Shown here: positions 51,359 through 62,339 of the stretch, one piece after another
Layout: each line of letters begins with the position of its first letter
Position numbering within the stretch: the stretch's first letter is position 1
Origin: Gracilariopsis chorda
Taxonomy: Eukaryota > Rhodophyta > Florideophyceae > Gracilariales > Gracilariaceae
Length of the DNA stretch: 64,000 bases
Direction: 5' to 3'
NCBI GenBank assembly: GCA_003194525.1
Contig: NBIV01000300.1
Location: 1-64,000 of the forward strand
The notes under the pieces: model-generated
The model's database searches: none
The model's input: only the letters and a program-made list of their open reading frames with translations
What the model was told of the DNA's origin: nothing
Made by a program: the position numbers and the translations under genes

Positions 51359-52250
51359 CTACGAGGCTTTGCAGTGCTCCTGTGCCGTACCTAATTTTTT
51401 GTAGGCCACCTTCATGAGTTCCGAAATCCCAGCCCGCGTTACGTACTTGTTTTCTTCCGGTGTCCGGACGAGAGATACCATTTGCGGAAGTGCGGATGTC
51501 GAGTCATCCAGTACGATCCCTCGAGGGTGCCAAGTTAAAGAGAGGTCAAAAGGAGTGAAAACCGTTAATTCTTGAACTTGTAGGTTATACTCGTACACGA
51601 GGGGATGAAACAGCTTGTCCCAGTCTCTTTCGTGTTCGGATGCACATTGCTGCAGGCTGTTGATCAACACTTTGTTAGACCTTTCGGCCTGCCCGTTCGT
51701 CTGCAGATGATAGGCAGCTGTAAGTACATGCGTAGTTACGAGATCGGCTGCAAGCGACTCGAAATACTTGGACACGAACTGCGGGCCGTTGTCGGTAAGT
51801 AGGGAGGTAGGAGTACCGTAAAGATAGACCCAGTTCTCCAAGAAAGCATGGAAACGTCAGTTGCTTTCGTATCCAACAGCGGTATGGGTCTAGTGAGCTT
51901 TGTAAAGCGGTCCGTTATTACCAGTATCTATTTTCTTCCGCGTCTGATTTTCCGCAGCAGGCCAAGGATGTCCCTAGTCACGGATTCGAGTCGTCCCGAT
52001 GCCGGAAACAACTTCAAGTAATTCTGGTTCTTAAAGTAGGTTCCGCGAACGGTTTGACATGGTTCGCATTGTGAGACTGTTTCATACAAATATTGCGACA
52101 TAAGAGGCCATTAGACGTCCCTTTGCAATGTGTAATACATCTTGACCGAGCCCGGGTGCCCAGCCCGGCGTGGATAGTGGGAGAGGTAGAGTACCCGCTC
52201 CAGTAGGGACTGCGGTAGGACCCGTTGTATGGCCCCGTCAATCGGCAAAA
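51359..52250 (-). CDS. Integrase region of element E (fossil)
   Basis: The minus strand encodes LLTDNGPQFVSKYFESLAAD and YHLQTNGQAERSNKVL, the second Asp and the Glu region of the integrase core, with a C-terminal part after it. The zinc-finger side (CETVSQCEPCQ-like) lies near 52,050 and HYPRRAGHPGSVKMY-like sequence near 52,160. Strongly decayed. Confidence 0.7.
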
Positions 52251-52419
52251 TTCTGAATAGTATTACGGAGCAGTTGTAGTCGAATTGGAACTACGGATCT
52301 CCAACTGATAGGGCTTTCTCATTGCAAAACGGGTCCTCCGCTTGGGCGGCGGTAAACTGTTTGACCGATATCGCAGTGACGTCAGGTTGTTCCGGTACGG
52401 TCTCCATAACTTGCAAGGG

Positions 52420-53830
52420 TTATCCTGTGTCCGTGGTCGTCGGAAAATTCACCAGTACATCCTTGTAAATTTTTCCGTTCACGGTAATCTCTGTGTCGAC
52501 ATATTCTGACCCAGATTCATATTCGTCCGCGAACAGACATGGTACTTCGTCTTCGAGGGGCGTTTTATCTTTCCCGTTGGTTGGCATGCGGGACAGTACT
52601 TCCATAGGCAGACGCTTGATTCTGAGGCGGTACTGGACTTCGAAGTCGAACTCTGCGAGACGCAAGCGCCATCTGGCGAGTCTTCCCGTCACATCGGTTA
52701 TGTTGAGGAGCCAACGTAGGGCATCGTGGTCTGTCCGAACGGTTAACCGTTGCCCTTTCAGGTAAGGCCTCATGAGCAACATACTCCATACGATGCCCAA
52801 TCATTCTCGTTCTGAGGTGCTGTAGTCCCTTTCCGGCGCGGTTTGTGAACGGTTCCAATATACGTTGGGACGATAGTCCTTTGCATCTCCTTGCTGTTGG
52901 AGCAGCGTACACCCGACTTGACGGTTACAGGCATCCGTGTCTAGCAGATAAGGCTTACCGGGTGTCAGGAGAGAAGGAATTGGAGGCGAGGTTAGTTTCT
53001 CTTTGAGCGCTCCGAATGCCTCCATATCTTCTTCCGAAAACGGTTCCAGGTCCACTGGTTGGTCCTTCTCTAACTTTCGGTTTAGCAGATGGGCGATGCG
53101 TGCAAAGTTGGGCACAAAGCGCCTGTAAACGTTACAGAAGCTCAGAAATGCTCGAAGCTCGGTCTTAGTCCGTGGCAGTTTAGATTTCGTGACAGCGTCG
53201 CAAGTCCTCGACGCAACTTGAAGCTTCCCGGGTTGGATGACGTGTCCCAAGTAATCAACAGCCGATTGCAAAAAGAAGCATTTCTTCAGCTTCAACGTTA
53301 TTACGGCTTCTCGGAGGAGGTCAAGTACCTTCTTCAGGTGTTTGTAATGATCCGAAACGGAACTCGAGTATATTATGACATCGTCCAGATACACTATGGC
53401 AAACTGCCAACGAACCGTACTCACAATAGCATTTATGGCTCTTTAGAACGTCTAAGAGCCGTTCTTCAAACCAAACGGCAGCCGAATGAAGCGGAAAAGA
53501 CCCACGTGAGAGGTTAAAGTCGGCTTGTCTCTGTCGGGTCCGTCGATTTCCACTTGCCACTATTCCCAGTTGCCGTCACGGGTGGAGAACACCCTTGCGT
53601 CTTTTAGTGTATCGATACACTCATCCATCCGTGGTATCGGGAAAGAGTCGTGAACCGTGACAGCGTTGAGATTTCTGTAGTCTACGCAGAAGTGCCATGA
53701 GCCGTTCTTTTTCACGGCTATGACTACTGGGCTTGCCCATTCTTCCGATGACGGTTCAATAACTCCTTCCTCGAGCATCTTCGCGACTTGCTCCTTCTCC
53801 TATTCACCGGCCTGCTCACCGGATCGTTAG
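52420..53830 (-). CDS. Reverse transcriptase and RNase H region of element E (fossil)
   Basis: The region includes WASPVVIAVKKNGSWHFCVD, DSFPIPRMDECIDTLKDARV, FAIVYLDDVIIYSSSVSDHY (catalytic YLDD), VDYLGHVIQPGKL, YLLDTDACNRQVGCTLLQQ and VRTDHDALRWLLNITDVTGR. These are the reverse transcriptase fingers, palm and RNase H of Ty3/gypsy elements. Decayed. Confidence 0.8.
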
Positions 53831-54036
53831 GGAACCTGATGGACCAGTAGGGCATTGGGTTCCAATTCAATCCGATGTTTGACGGCCTTGATGGTACCCA
53901 GATGTCCGTCTCACATGTCAGCGTACTCTGAGAGCATCTGAATGATCTTGTCTTGTTGCATTTCATACTCTTCACCGATGTTATCGGTCGATTTCCAGTC
54001 TGCGTCCGGTGCTTTATCCTCGGAGTTCATACCTCT

Positions 54037-54816
54037 CTATTCGGTTATGTCGACTTCCTCTTCGACTTGAGTATAGGTCATATCAAGGACGGAGAGTATT
54101 GTTGCGGGTGCTGGGTGGGCGTTACTAACGACGTTATTCTTAGATAAGTGGGTCTTGTCGTGGCTGATGCTAGAAACTAATACGTAAAAAGCCCGATTCG
54201 AAAGGGCTTCCGTGACACGATTCGCAAGCAACTGGAAATGGCGACGTGTTTTGTTGAGGTAATTCTGTAAGTAAACCATTCCAGATCCATCGGTTTGAAC
54301 CAGGACTGTCGTTTCGGATATAGGAGGGAGTACAATTGAACCAGCGACTCGAAGCTTCGTTGATACCATATAACGGGAGATTCGAGCGGGGATGATTACA
54401 TTGTTGCGGGAACCATTTCGGGCATCGAAAAGAGTCACCGAGGGTGAATTGTGGAACGATATTTTCCGTTCCTTGGGGTAGATCGCCTTGAAGTAGCGGT
54501 CAATGAAAATAGTACCCACTATAAAGTCGACTGCCAGGTTGGATGAAACAAGGAACTGAATTCGGACCTTCAAGTTACCGACGCCGATGTCGAGGGGAAT
54601 AACACCCAGGATGGTCATAGAACGACTTGAAGCATCCAATAATTTTGTAGTACCAAGTGGCAGTAACTTTGATTCGCATCCGGGTGGTACTGCGCGGTTG
54701 TGAATCTGGTTTGGTGATGCACCTGTATCCAGGACGCTGGTAATCATCCGTATCAATCGGAGACTGTGATAAAGGCCTGTCAGGACTTTACAGTTGTGAC
54801 CCCGAAACAAATACAC
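54037..54816 (-). CDS. Protease region of element E (fossil)
   Basis: The minus strand has SVLDTGASPNQIHNRAVPPG, the retropepsin D-T-G motif, and AVDFIVGTIFIDRYFKAIYP, matching the second half of the fold. The N-terminal part before it resembles the protease region of A (LDTGAAPNLI). The C-terminal half, with VSTKLRVAGSIVLPPISETT, also corresponds to A. It is part of a decayed element. Confidence 0.7.
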   Translation of the reverse strand: MYLFRGHNCKVLTGLYHSLRLIRMITSVLDTGASPNQIHNRAVPPGCESKLLPLGTTKLLDASSRSMTILGVIPLDIGVGNLKVRIQFLVSSNLAVDFIVGTIFIDRYFKAIYPKERKISFHNSPSVTLFDARNGSRNNVIIPARISRYMVSTKLRVAGSIVLPPISETTVLVQTDGSGMVYLQNYLNKTRRHFQLLANRVTEALSNRAFYVLVSSISHDKTHLSKNNVVSNAHPAPATILSVLDMTYTQVEEEVDITE

Positions 54817-55311
54817 TGACTGGTTCAGAAGTGTCGAAGGTACCAGTCAGCACTTCATAATGGAGTGCATCTTCCGTAGCGGCGTTCCGTTCGACGGCTG
54901 GGTCTCCATGGATGCTATCAACTTTGACAGGACGCAGCGCCTCTACGTTTCCTGCTCAGCGTCTTCCTCCTCTTTATGTTGATGGGCATGATCCTCTTCC
55001 AAAACGAGAACAGAACGACGGGTGTTCCTGTTTGCAGGGGGAGGACTTCCGGGGATCGGTGCTGTGTTGTTGGCGCGACTTCCGTGGCTGCCAACCTTAC
55101 CGGGGCGACTTCCCTGAGCTCCAATAAATGGAATCCGACGGGGGAAATATCCTTCATCGACTCTATGGTAGTACTTGTGCTCGCGTTGCCGAAGCAATTT
55201 ATTCCGGATGTTGGCAGGCATCCACTCGCAAAATGGGCCAGTAGATGACAAGCATAAGCAACATGCTGGGTTCCGGCTCAAGTTAAAAGAATGAAATGGG
55301 GTTTGATAGGC

Positions 55312-57230
55312 CTAGTATGGTGTCGAGGATACTATACCCTGGGTGCTCGTATGAGAGGGCGAAGCGGAGTCGGTAGTCGTTATCGACAGGAAGGACACGC
55401 TGGGTGAGGTCATCTCTGCAAAGGCCTCTCCTGCTGGGTCTTCTACTATCCCTGACTCCATACGACTTTCCGTGTCAGCAAGGAGGGCTGGGGTGCGAGA
55501 CTTACGCGCGTCGCGAGCCTTCTCGATGGTATAGTAAACTTTCTTTCCACCATGGTGAGTATCTTTTAAACCTTCTGTGAAGAAAGCCAACTGCCGGAAT
55601 CCGATCTTCCAGTGCATTACAGAGTGATTGCAAACCGAAGCGCGAATTGCGGGTAGCAACCTTTCCACAAATAAAGCCTTGAGGCGAGAATCGGTGAATG
55701 TATTTCTGCAACGGAGATTCTTCTTCCGTAAACGGTCCGCAAATACACTTTCCGTTACACCAGAACTCTAGCAATAAGCGGTGATATCGCGTTACGCTTC
55801 TGCAATTTCTTGTTCAGTAGCATAATTCTACAGGAGATGGTTTATAACCTCCGGATAGGGTCGTAAAGTTTATCATCCTCGTCCGAATTGACGGCATCAG
55901 ACTAACCCGAAATACGGTTCTTGACGAGCTCCAGAGCTGGACCGGATGTGAAGAACTGAAGAGCCAAAAGGCGGCCCCTTCTTGAATGCCGTTCTGGTTG
56001 CACGCGGTTTTACACGCGCTGAGAAACTTGAGAACAGTAATCGGATCATTTCCACTGAACCTCTCGGGATTTTGTAGCCCAATCTGTTTTGCACAGTTTG
56101 TGACCGTCCGGGCAACTCAGGTGTCGTACTGTGCAGAAAGGTTCATCAAGGGGTAGGTCTTGAAGTGGAAGACCTTGGCAAATTCCCGATTTTTCGGTTT
56201 GATTCGCCGGATACGGGAGATTTCAGATTCATCTTCCGTATTAGAGGATTGACTGGTATCCGAGTCAGAGCGTTCCGATTCTTTGTCCGATTCTGATTGT
56301 GTATAACGAGAATAATGTGAGCCTCGACGGTTTCTGTTATGATTCTTACTTTTGTTACGCTTCTTTCTCTCCGACTTCGGTTTGACGTTCGACGCGCTTC
56401 GCGCGATCTCCCTATCACGGAGAAAACCATCCGAATTTGGTACCAGAACTGGGTCGACGTTCGACATGCCTCGCACGAGTTCTTGATGATGAGAGATGCC
56501 GTCCGAGTTCGGGTTAACCCGAGCCGGGAAGGGGTTTGACGTGCCCCAGATTATCTCTTTATCACCGAGGAGCCCCTCCGTTCTCGGAATTCGAGCGATG
56601 TTCGACGTGCTCTCCGTGAGCTGCCCATGATGGAGGAGGCTGCGTGCATTGAATAATTCATCCCTAGAGGGTTAAGCGCGGATTTAGCGCGGATTTAGTG
56701 CGGATTTCTCTGTTGGGGTGACTGTGTTGCTGGAACCCTTCCGTTGCGGGGATAGGTTGAGGGTGAATTCCAGCAGGTGACAAACAATGCCTGTGGAGTT
56801 GATTCGCAACTTCGGTCTGCATGGTTTCGACAACCGCGTCAGTTACAACAGAAGCATTCCGAAGACGGGTGGACACAATTTTGACAATGATGGAAAGGTG
56901 CGTTTTTATTCCGGACCAGACTCGCTGTTTAAGGACAGTATCGACATGAAGAGGCACTCGATTGGAGAGGTTTTCTGACACCCACCTGTACAAGTGGGGG
57001 AGGGGGGACGCAAAACCAGAGACGCTTGGTGCGTCTAGTAAGGCAGACGTTGCCAATTTGGGGCCACGAGTCTGCACGGGGGTTGCAGGTCCAAGGTCTC
57101 CTCTTCCACGTTCTGTGTTCGGTTGTGCTTCTCCATTGCTGCGGAGCAAACGCTCCGGGCTGTCAACCTGTGGTACAATCCCTTGGGGCTCACTGCGCGT
57201 GCAGATGGACCGTGAAGGCCGTAACAACAT
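55312..57230 (-). CDS. Gag-like region of element E (fossil)
   Basis: Parts recognisable against A and F are a helical N-terminal segment, a basic Ser/Arg/Asn-rich stretch (KSKNHNRNRRGSHYSRYTQS, about 56,320) and short capsid-like blocks. The rest is too decayed to align by eye. Confidence 0.5.
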
Positions 57231-57401
57231 TCCATTAGGATTCGATTCCGGGCGCGCGCGGCTGCGTGTCGATGAACCCGATTTTGGACGGGCGAGCTCT
57301 TCAAAGCCGGGGCAGTTTGGAAATCATCGGGGTTGATGCGGCGTTTAGGCTACTCCTTCTTCCGATACGGTAAAAGCGGATCTGTTGTTCCCATGAATGT
57401 A

Positions 57402-57422
57402 CCGGTCCAGTTTGGGAGACCA
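57402..57422 (-). other. Primer binding site candidate of element E
   Basis: On the minus strand TGGTCTCCCAAACTGGACCG starts two bases after the LTR end CTCACA. The first nine bases equal those of elements A and F; the rest differs. Confidence 0.65.
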
Positions 57423-57488
57423 GATGTGAGGTAGTACACGCGCACGTCCTACTCAGGTGAAATGTCCTGGAACGGTGGCGGTGGGTAT

Positions 57489-58449
57489 TGTCGAGCAACG
57501 CTTGCGCGTCTTTAGCTGCAATTCCTTTTTAGAGGAAAGTCCACTTGTAGAATGGAGTTGGATAACTCAGTTATGAGTTTGATCCCACACGGGACGTTGC
57601 ATTGGCATGTATTATGGCGCACGATGGATCTGGACAAGTATTGCTTGTGGAATTCTAGTAGGGAATGTACGCTGTACGCGTGTGGTATTTTAACTCCATT
57701 TTTGGATATTTATTTTAGTGATTGTCGCCATTTGTGGACCTGACACTGGGATCTCCACGTGTATGGACCTCAGAAGGTGTGCACCAAATTAGTTAATTTT
57801 TTCAGTTTATTGTGGTGAACCTACTTAGGTAGAGATGGCTTTGCCGTGACCACCACCAGTAAATGGTGGCTTTGGTTCTCTTTTAAGAAGTGCTCTTCGC
57901 GGAGTAGGCTCTGAGAAGAAAGGCCCTCGTAGAGATTAAGACTCCTCGCAGAGAGAATCCACGAGCGGATTTCGTCTATCATCCCCTTAGGAAGCTTCAG
58001 GACTCACTACTGCATCAATCTCTACCGTGTTCGGTACTGTTAATTGCTCCACTGTCATTCTGGATTCCGCCACAGTATTGGATTACTTTTCGTGTTGTTT
58101 ACCACATTCCCCTTAGAATTTATCTACTCTTTTGTTGGCTCGTCCCGTAGCCGGGTCTGTTGCCGCCATATGCACGCCCCGTCGCCGGTTCCTTGTTGTG
58201 CGTCGTGTCTCGTGTGTTTCCCTTGCTGGATATTACGTCACTGTACAATCTCTTGTGTTATCCATTCCTGGAGATACTACCATCTCTTTAGTTTTTCCGC
58301 ACCTCTGCATGTATAGCCAGCAACCACCTCGGCCTTACAAACCGACCAGTGTGTGGTGCAGAGGGCTCTGCACTGAGACTGTAATCCCTACGGGAGCAAG
58401 GTCCCCAACTCCTTGAGAGTGCCAACCCTCCACAGGGTTTTGCTCTACA
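57489..58449 (+). mobile_element. Solo LTR (961 bp) inserted in element E's LTR, with 5-base target duplication
   Basis: The insertion starts TGTCGAGCAA and ends TTGCTCTACA (9 of 10 as inverted repeats). GGTAT directly precedes it (57,484-57,488) and directly follows it (58,450-58,454), while the uninterrupted LTR copy at 49.93 kb has a single GGTAT. A CTCCACGTGTATGGACC box and AT-rich TTAGTTAATTTTTTCAG lie inside, as in the LTRs of B and F. No internal element sequence remains, so it is a solo LTR left by recombination. The perfect duplication suggests it is younger than E. Confidence 0.92.
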
Positions 58450-58520
58450 GGTATCGCGCAACGGTTTGTAAGGCCGTGTGGCTATCCAGTCGAAAAAGGC
58501 GGAACGGTGAAGGTGCGGAG

Positions 58521-58950
58521 TGTAGTGCAATGGAGAAGGCCCATACTGGGTATGCATAGTAAAGTTAGTAGTAGATTAGTAAGCAAAAAGTGCTCCTCAA
58601 GAGGGCAACGTTTGCGGTCGTCCGCAGGATCTGTGCACTCCTTGCCAGGCCCCTTGATAAGTAGAGTGTTTATGTTTTTCGACAGGTGGCTGTCGCCGTC
58701 GGAGGCGCACTTAAGCACCTCCCGGCTGCCCAGCTTCACCGTGGTAAACTTCAAGCACCCCCTAGGCTCTATTCGCCTTTCTAGTTCACCTAGTTCCCTC
58801 AAGGGTCAGCCTACGTCACTACCGGTGCTCCACGATTGTTTCGTGGCCAGTTGTTAGTGCCCTCTGTGTGCTCTTTCGTCCCCGCTTGGGTGTTGCGCAG
58901 TATATCCCTGCAAAAGGCATAGTACATTTTACTCTAATTTGGGTGTAATA
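58521..58950 (+). mobile_element. Second insertion (about 430 bp) in element E's LTR, LTR-like
   Basis: Compared with the left LTR of E, 430 bases are inserted after CGGAG; CGAAG follows, an imperfect 5-base duplication. It begins TGTAGTGCAA, the same start as the LTR of element A, but its right end (GGTGTAATA) does not match well. It may be a degraded, shortened solo LTR. Confidence 0.6.
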
Positions 58951-59293
58951 CGAAGTAGCGCAAGGTCCCCGTGGTGAGGGCGAGTACGGAGACACGTGTA
59001 TCCCAAAAAGTTACCACGCGTCTAAGCAGGCAGCCAATGTAACGGTAGATATCCGATACGGCACAGCCTGCACAGGACTCTTGTGGAGGAACACGTTTGC
59101 GTAATATCCGTGCGGATGGGACTCATAAGAGTATGGCGTGGTCGCCGCAATGTTATAGGTAAATGACTTGGACTCACGTGGATTGGCACCAAATGGAAGG
59201 TTTAGTGTATGCAAGTTCGCCGAGGAAGGTAGGAATCTGGAGTTGATTTCAGAATGATGGACGCGTGTGCGCGTGTGCTACAGCGCCATGCTG

Positions 59294-59988
59294 TGATGTT
59301 ATGTTTTACGTGGCACGACCCCTCAGGGTGCCTGGCTTTGGTCTAGCCACGTGTGTGGACTTGAGGAGGTGTGCACTACTTTATTTAATTGTTACTCTTT
59401 ATTTCTGTAGGGTACCTAATTAGGTGAGCACGACCTCAATGTCGCAAGCACTAAGTAAAGTCAACCCGAGTCTTCGGTAGCCGATAAGTGGTCCGTTTGA
59501 CCTGAAGAGTCTGGCTCTGGATGGTATTGCCTTTGCAGCGTGCACTACTCCACGCGGAGGGTCACCGCAATTGGTTTGTACTATCTACCCGCTCGGTACA
59601 ACTACAGATATACTGTGTTCATTAATTGTCGTGTGACTTCTATTTTCTCTGTGTTACAGATATCGACCCTGTATTGGGTATTTTTGTGTTGTTCTTGTTG
59701 CTTTTGCACCGACCATCGGGTCTGTTCCCGTTGTCCGCACGACCCATCGGGTGGTTCCATTCTGTCTTTGGATAGCCCCGTTTTCTGGGTTCGCACTGGT
59801 CCACCGTACGCGTGTTCCACCGTTTTCCAGTTTTACCGTTCCTCTTTACCTTTGTGGTATTTCCGAACTACCGTCGGTCTTACACCCGACACCTGGGTAG
59901 ACGGAGGGTTCAATCGCAGAGTCGACCTCGCGAGAGGGCAGGGACTCAGACGTTCTTGAGTGTCACCCATTTCCGGGTTTGCACTACA
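59294..59988 (+). repeat. 5' LTR of element F (about 695 bp; left end tentative)
   Basis: It ends TTGCACTACA, two bases before the primer site. A TAGCCACGTGTGTGGAC box at about 59,344 and an AT-rich core (TTTATTTAATTGTTACTC) follow the pattern of the other LTRs. Its last 300 bases align with the LTR of A. The start is set where element E's LTR ends; a start near 59,086 is also possible. Confidence 0.65.
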
Positions 59989-59990
59989 AG

Positions 59991-60011
59991 TGGTCTCCCG
60001 ACCTAGAACGG
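59991..60011 (+). other. Primer binding site candidate of element F
   Basis: TGGTCTCCCGACCTAGAACG begins two bases after the LTR end and is the same as that of element A. Confidence 0.7.
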
Positions 60012-60239
60012 TTCAACCTGGATTTTGTTGTTTCAAGCTGATATCATTTCTGGTTTGTTTCCTGGGAGGAAGACTCACGTGAAAAGTGAAGAACTGGTTA
60101 TCAGTTGGACCGTCGTATCCTTGTCGAGTGGCCTCGGTTTAGGTTTGCTTTGTTATATTTGTTTGTCTGTTCCGTTCTGCGGATACCTCGTGATTGAGCT
60201 CTTCAGTATCCTTACTGGATTGGTTGGCTAATTATAAAA

Positions 60240-62295
60240 TGCCACCACCCTCAAAGGGTCCTCCCGCAGGTTCTTCAGGCGCTGCTCCGCCTGCTGCATC
60301 ACGTTCGTGTGATTCTACCGTCGATAATTCACCTACTGATGAGGTCGTTCCGGATGTTCGGAGAGCAGCCTCTGTTGCTTCGGTTCCGCGAGAAGTCGCT
60401 GTGGTTGACCAATTTGTGGTTGAGACAGCGTCTGCGGTTGTACCGGGTCGCAACGTTGCAACGGAGTTATGTTGACTTGGGTCTCGTATGGACATTGCTG
60501 CGGGGACACATGTGGAACTCCTGCAGAGAATTACCGAGCTACGTAGTAAGGTTGACGAGGCACAGGTTCGGGATGTGTCTTCCGATTTACGCGACTGAGA
60601 CCGGACGTGAATTCCATTTTGGAACATCTCGGTACACCCTAATCGTTTATGAAAGGTTATCAGGTATTTAACGAAAACGTTCGTGAAACAGTTACTCGAA
60701 TCCACTCTCGTTTGAATATTCTCGAAGAAACAATCCGTGTGGATGAAGCAGTGAACGCACGTGTTCCCGACGAGAATGCCTCGGTTGGTTCGATTCACCG
60801 TTGGGTTAAACGAAGTTATCGTAAGTCCAAAAAGGAAATTCGCATCCATTCGGACTCGTCAGTTTCTGATTCTGATAACCGCTCGAGTGGTTCCTCGTCG
60901 GGTTCATCGGTTTCCGATTTTGATCGTGAACGATCTCGAGCGTCACGCTCAAAGGCTACATACATTACTCAAGGAGGTATTCGCTCTCACGATAAAATGC
61001 GGCTCCATCTGGGACTCAAAGAGTTAAAACCTACGAATCCTTTTTACAGAAAGCTTTTATCGTATCGATATTATCGCCTCAACGATTTATCGAATGATCG
61101 ATCATCACGGGGAACTGGAAAAGTCAAGGACTACATCAAAAGCATGAGTATCACCTTACAGAAGCGGTTCTCTGGTGAGGACCCAATCTTGGTTCTTGAC
61201 TTCCTCGCAAAGTTCGTTCAGGAGGCTGTTATACTCGGAAGGAGTGAAGCACAAGCGTATGTCGCTCTACCGTACTTTGCAAACGGTATGGCTGAAGATC
61301 AGTTTACCTCCATATGTGGATTTTCCCGTGCCTCGGAGGGTGAGTTAACCTGTTTGCCGAAAGCGGTTCAATACCTACTTAGGTCTTACGAAACTGGTAT
61401 TGCCATACAGGACGCGATTTTCGCGTTGCCCGATACACAGCAGAAGCCTGGTGAAACTGAAACGGTTTATTCGACACGCTTGAATAAGGCGTTTCACCAT
61501 TTTGGTAACGTGTACTCCGCTCAGAAACGCTGCACCATGTTGGTTGATGGTCTTGACGCTTCTACCAGAGCTCTGGTTGCTCACCATCGCGAAGAGAAAC
61601 GGAAAGCTACCTACCTTGAATTGGTTCAATTTGCCAAAGCAGAGAGAGATACTTATCGTGCTCGACATCCGTCGGAAACTCGATCGTCGGGAGCTCTTCA
61701 CGTTGAAGGGTCACCAACTTTATCGCTGTTGCGTGATAAAACCGCCATCAGTGATAATGATAACATCCATTTTGCAGGAAGTGACCCACACTCGTTGGGA
61801 ACTACAGATCTCCCGTTAACATCGAATCCAACCGTGGATGGAGACCCCACGTGTTACGGAAACGTTAGAGTTGCGACAGCTCCTCTCTCATTTCCGAACA
61901 TCGGTAAGCATCACACCCGACCGGGTTGGAAGGACACTGCACCACTCCGGTTGGACAATCGTTCATCCGATGCTTCAGCACCGCTGATATGTTATATTTG
62001 CTACTTTCACGGTCATATCGCACCGAATTGTGATTTCCCCGCGAAGGATGGGGTGAAGATAATCACTCAGTACGAAGCCCTCACACCTGAGGAGAAGACT
62101 CGCGTTACGATTAATTCGTATGAACAACAGATGTTTATGCAAGCATACCTGTACCAGGTGTCAGCAGACATTGCTGCTCGTGGACCTAACCTTGGTAACC
62201 AGGTGCAGAAGGTTGTACCGGCGATTGGGGTTCGTAAAGAATCCATCGAAGTGGATGCTTCACCGAATTCGGTGCAATCCGTTTCGAAAAACTAA
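60240..62295 (+). CDS. Gag-like region of element F (fossil)
   Basis: It begins near MPPPSKGPPAGSSG. The capsid core (LGLKELKPTNPFYRKLLSYR, SGEDPILVLDFLAKFVQEA, QKPGETETVYSTRLNKAFHH, EEKRKATYLELVQFAK) is nearly the same as in element A. A CCHC-like cluster (CYICYFHGHIAPNC) lies near 62.0 kb. The main open stretch is 60,649-62,295. It is part of a broken element. Confidence 0.85.
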
Positions 62296-62339
62296 CTTGG
62301 GGAGTTTCCCCTTCGGAAGGGGCGTCTTCCGAGCCGAAG

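Larger units (their letters stand above)
49873..59282 (-). mobile_element. Element E: decayed Ty3/gypsy LTR retrotransposon split by later insertions
   Basis: On the minus strand, right to left: 5' LTR (57,425-59,282, carrying two later insertions), primer site, gag-like region, protease, reverse transcriptase, RNase H, integrase, a 3' region with frames on the opposite strand, and 3' LTR (49,873 to about 50,332). Once the two insertions are discounted, the right LTR is about 457 bases and the left about 460. The order is Ty3/gypsy; no chromodomain is seen. It is heavily broken (ten or more breaks), and its LTRs differ strongly, so it is old. No matching target duplication was found at the ends. 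Confidence 0.75.
57425..59282 (-). repeat. 5' LTR of element E, interrupted by two insertions
   Basis: Segments 57,425-57,488, 58,455-58,520 and 58,951-59,282 align in order with the left LTR of E. The intervening 57,489-58,449 and 58,521-58,950 are later insertions with short duplications at their borders. The outer end, at GTGTGCTACA, is tentative. Confidence 0.7.

Noticed and set aside
58521-59988. Reading TGTAGTGCAA at 58,521 as the start of element F's 5' LTR
   Set aside because: Tempting because it is an exact inverted match to the LTR end at 59,988, but sequence belonging to element E's LTR resumes at 58,951, so the two ends are not one LTR.
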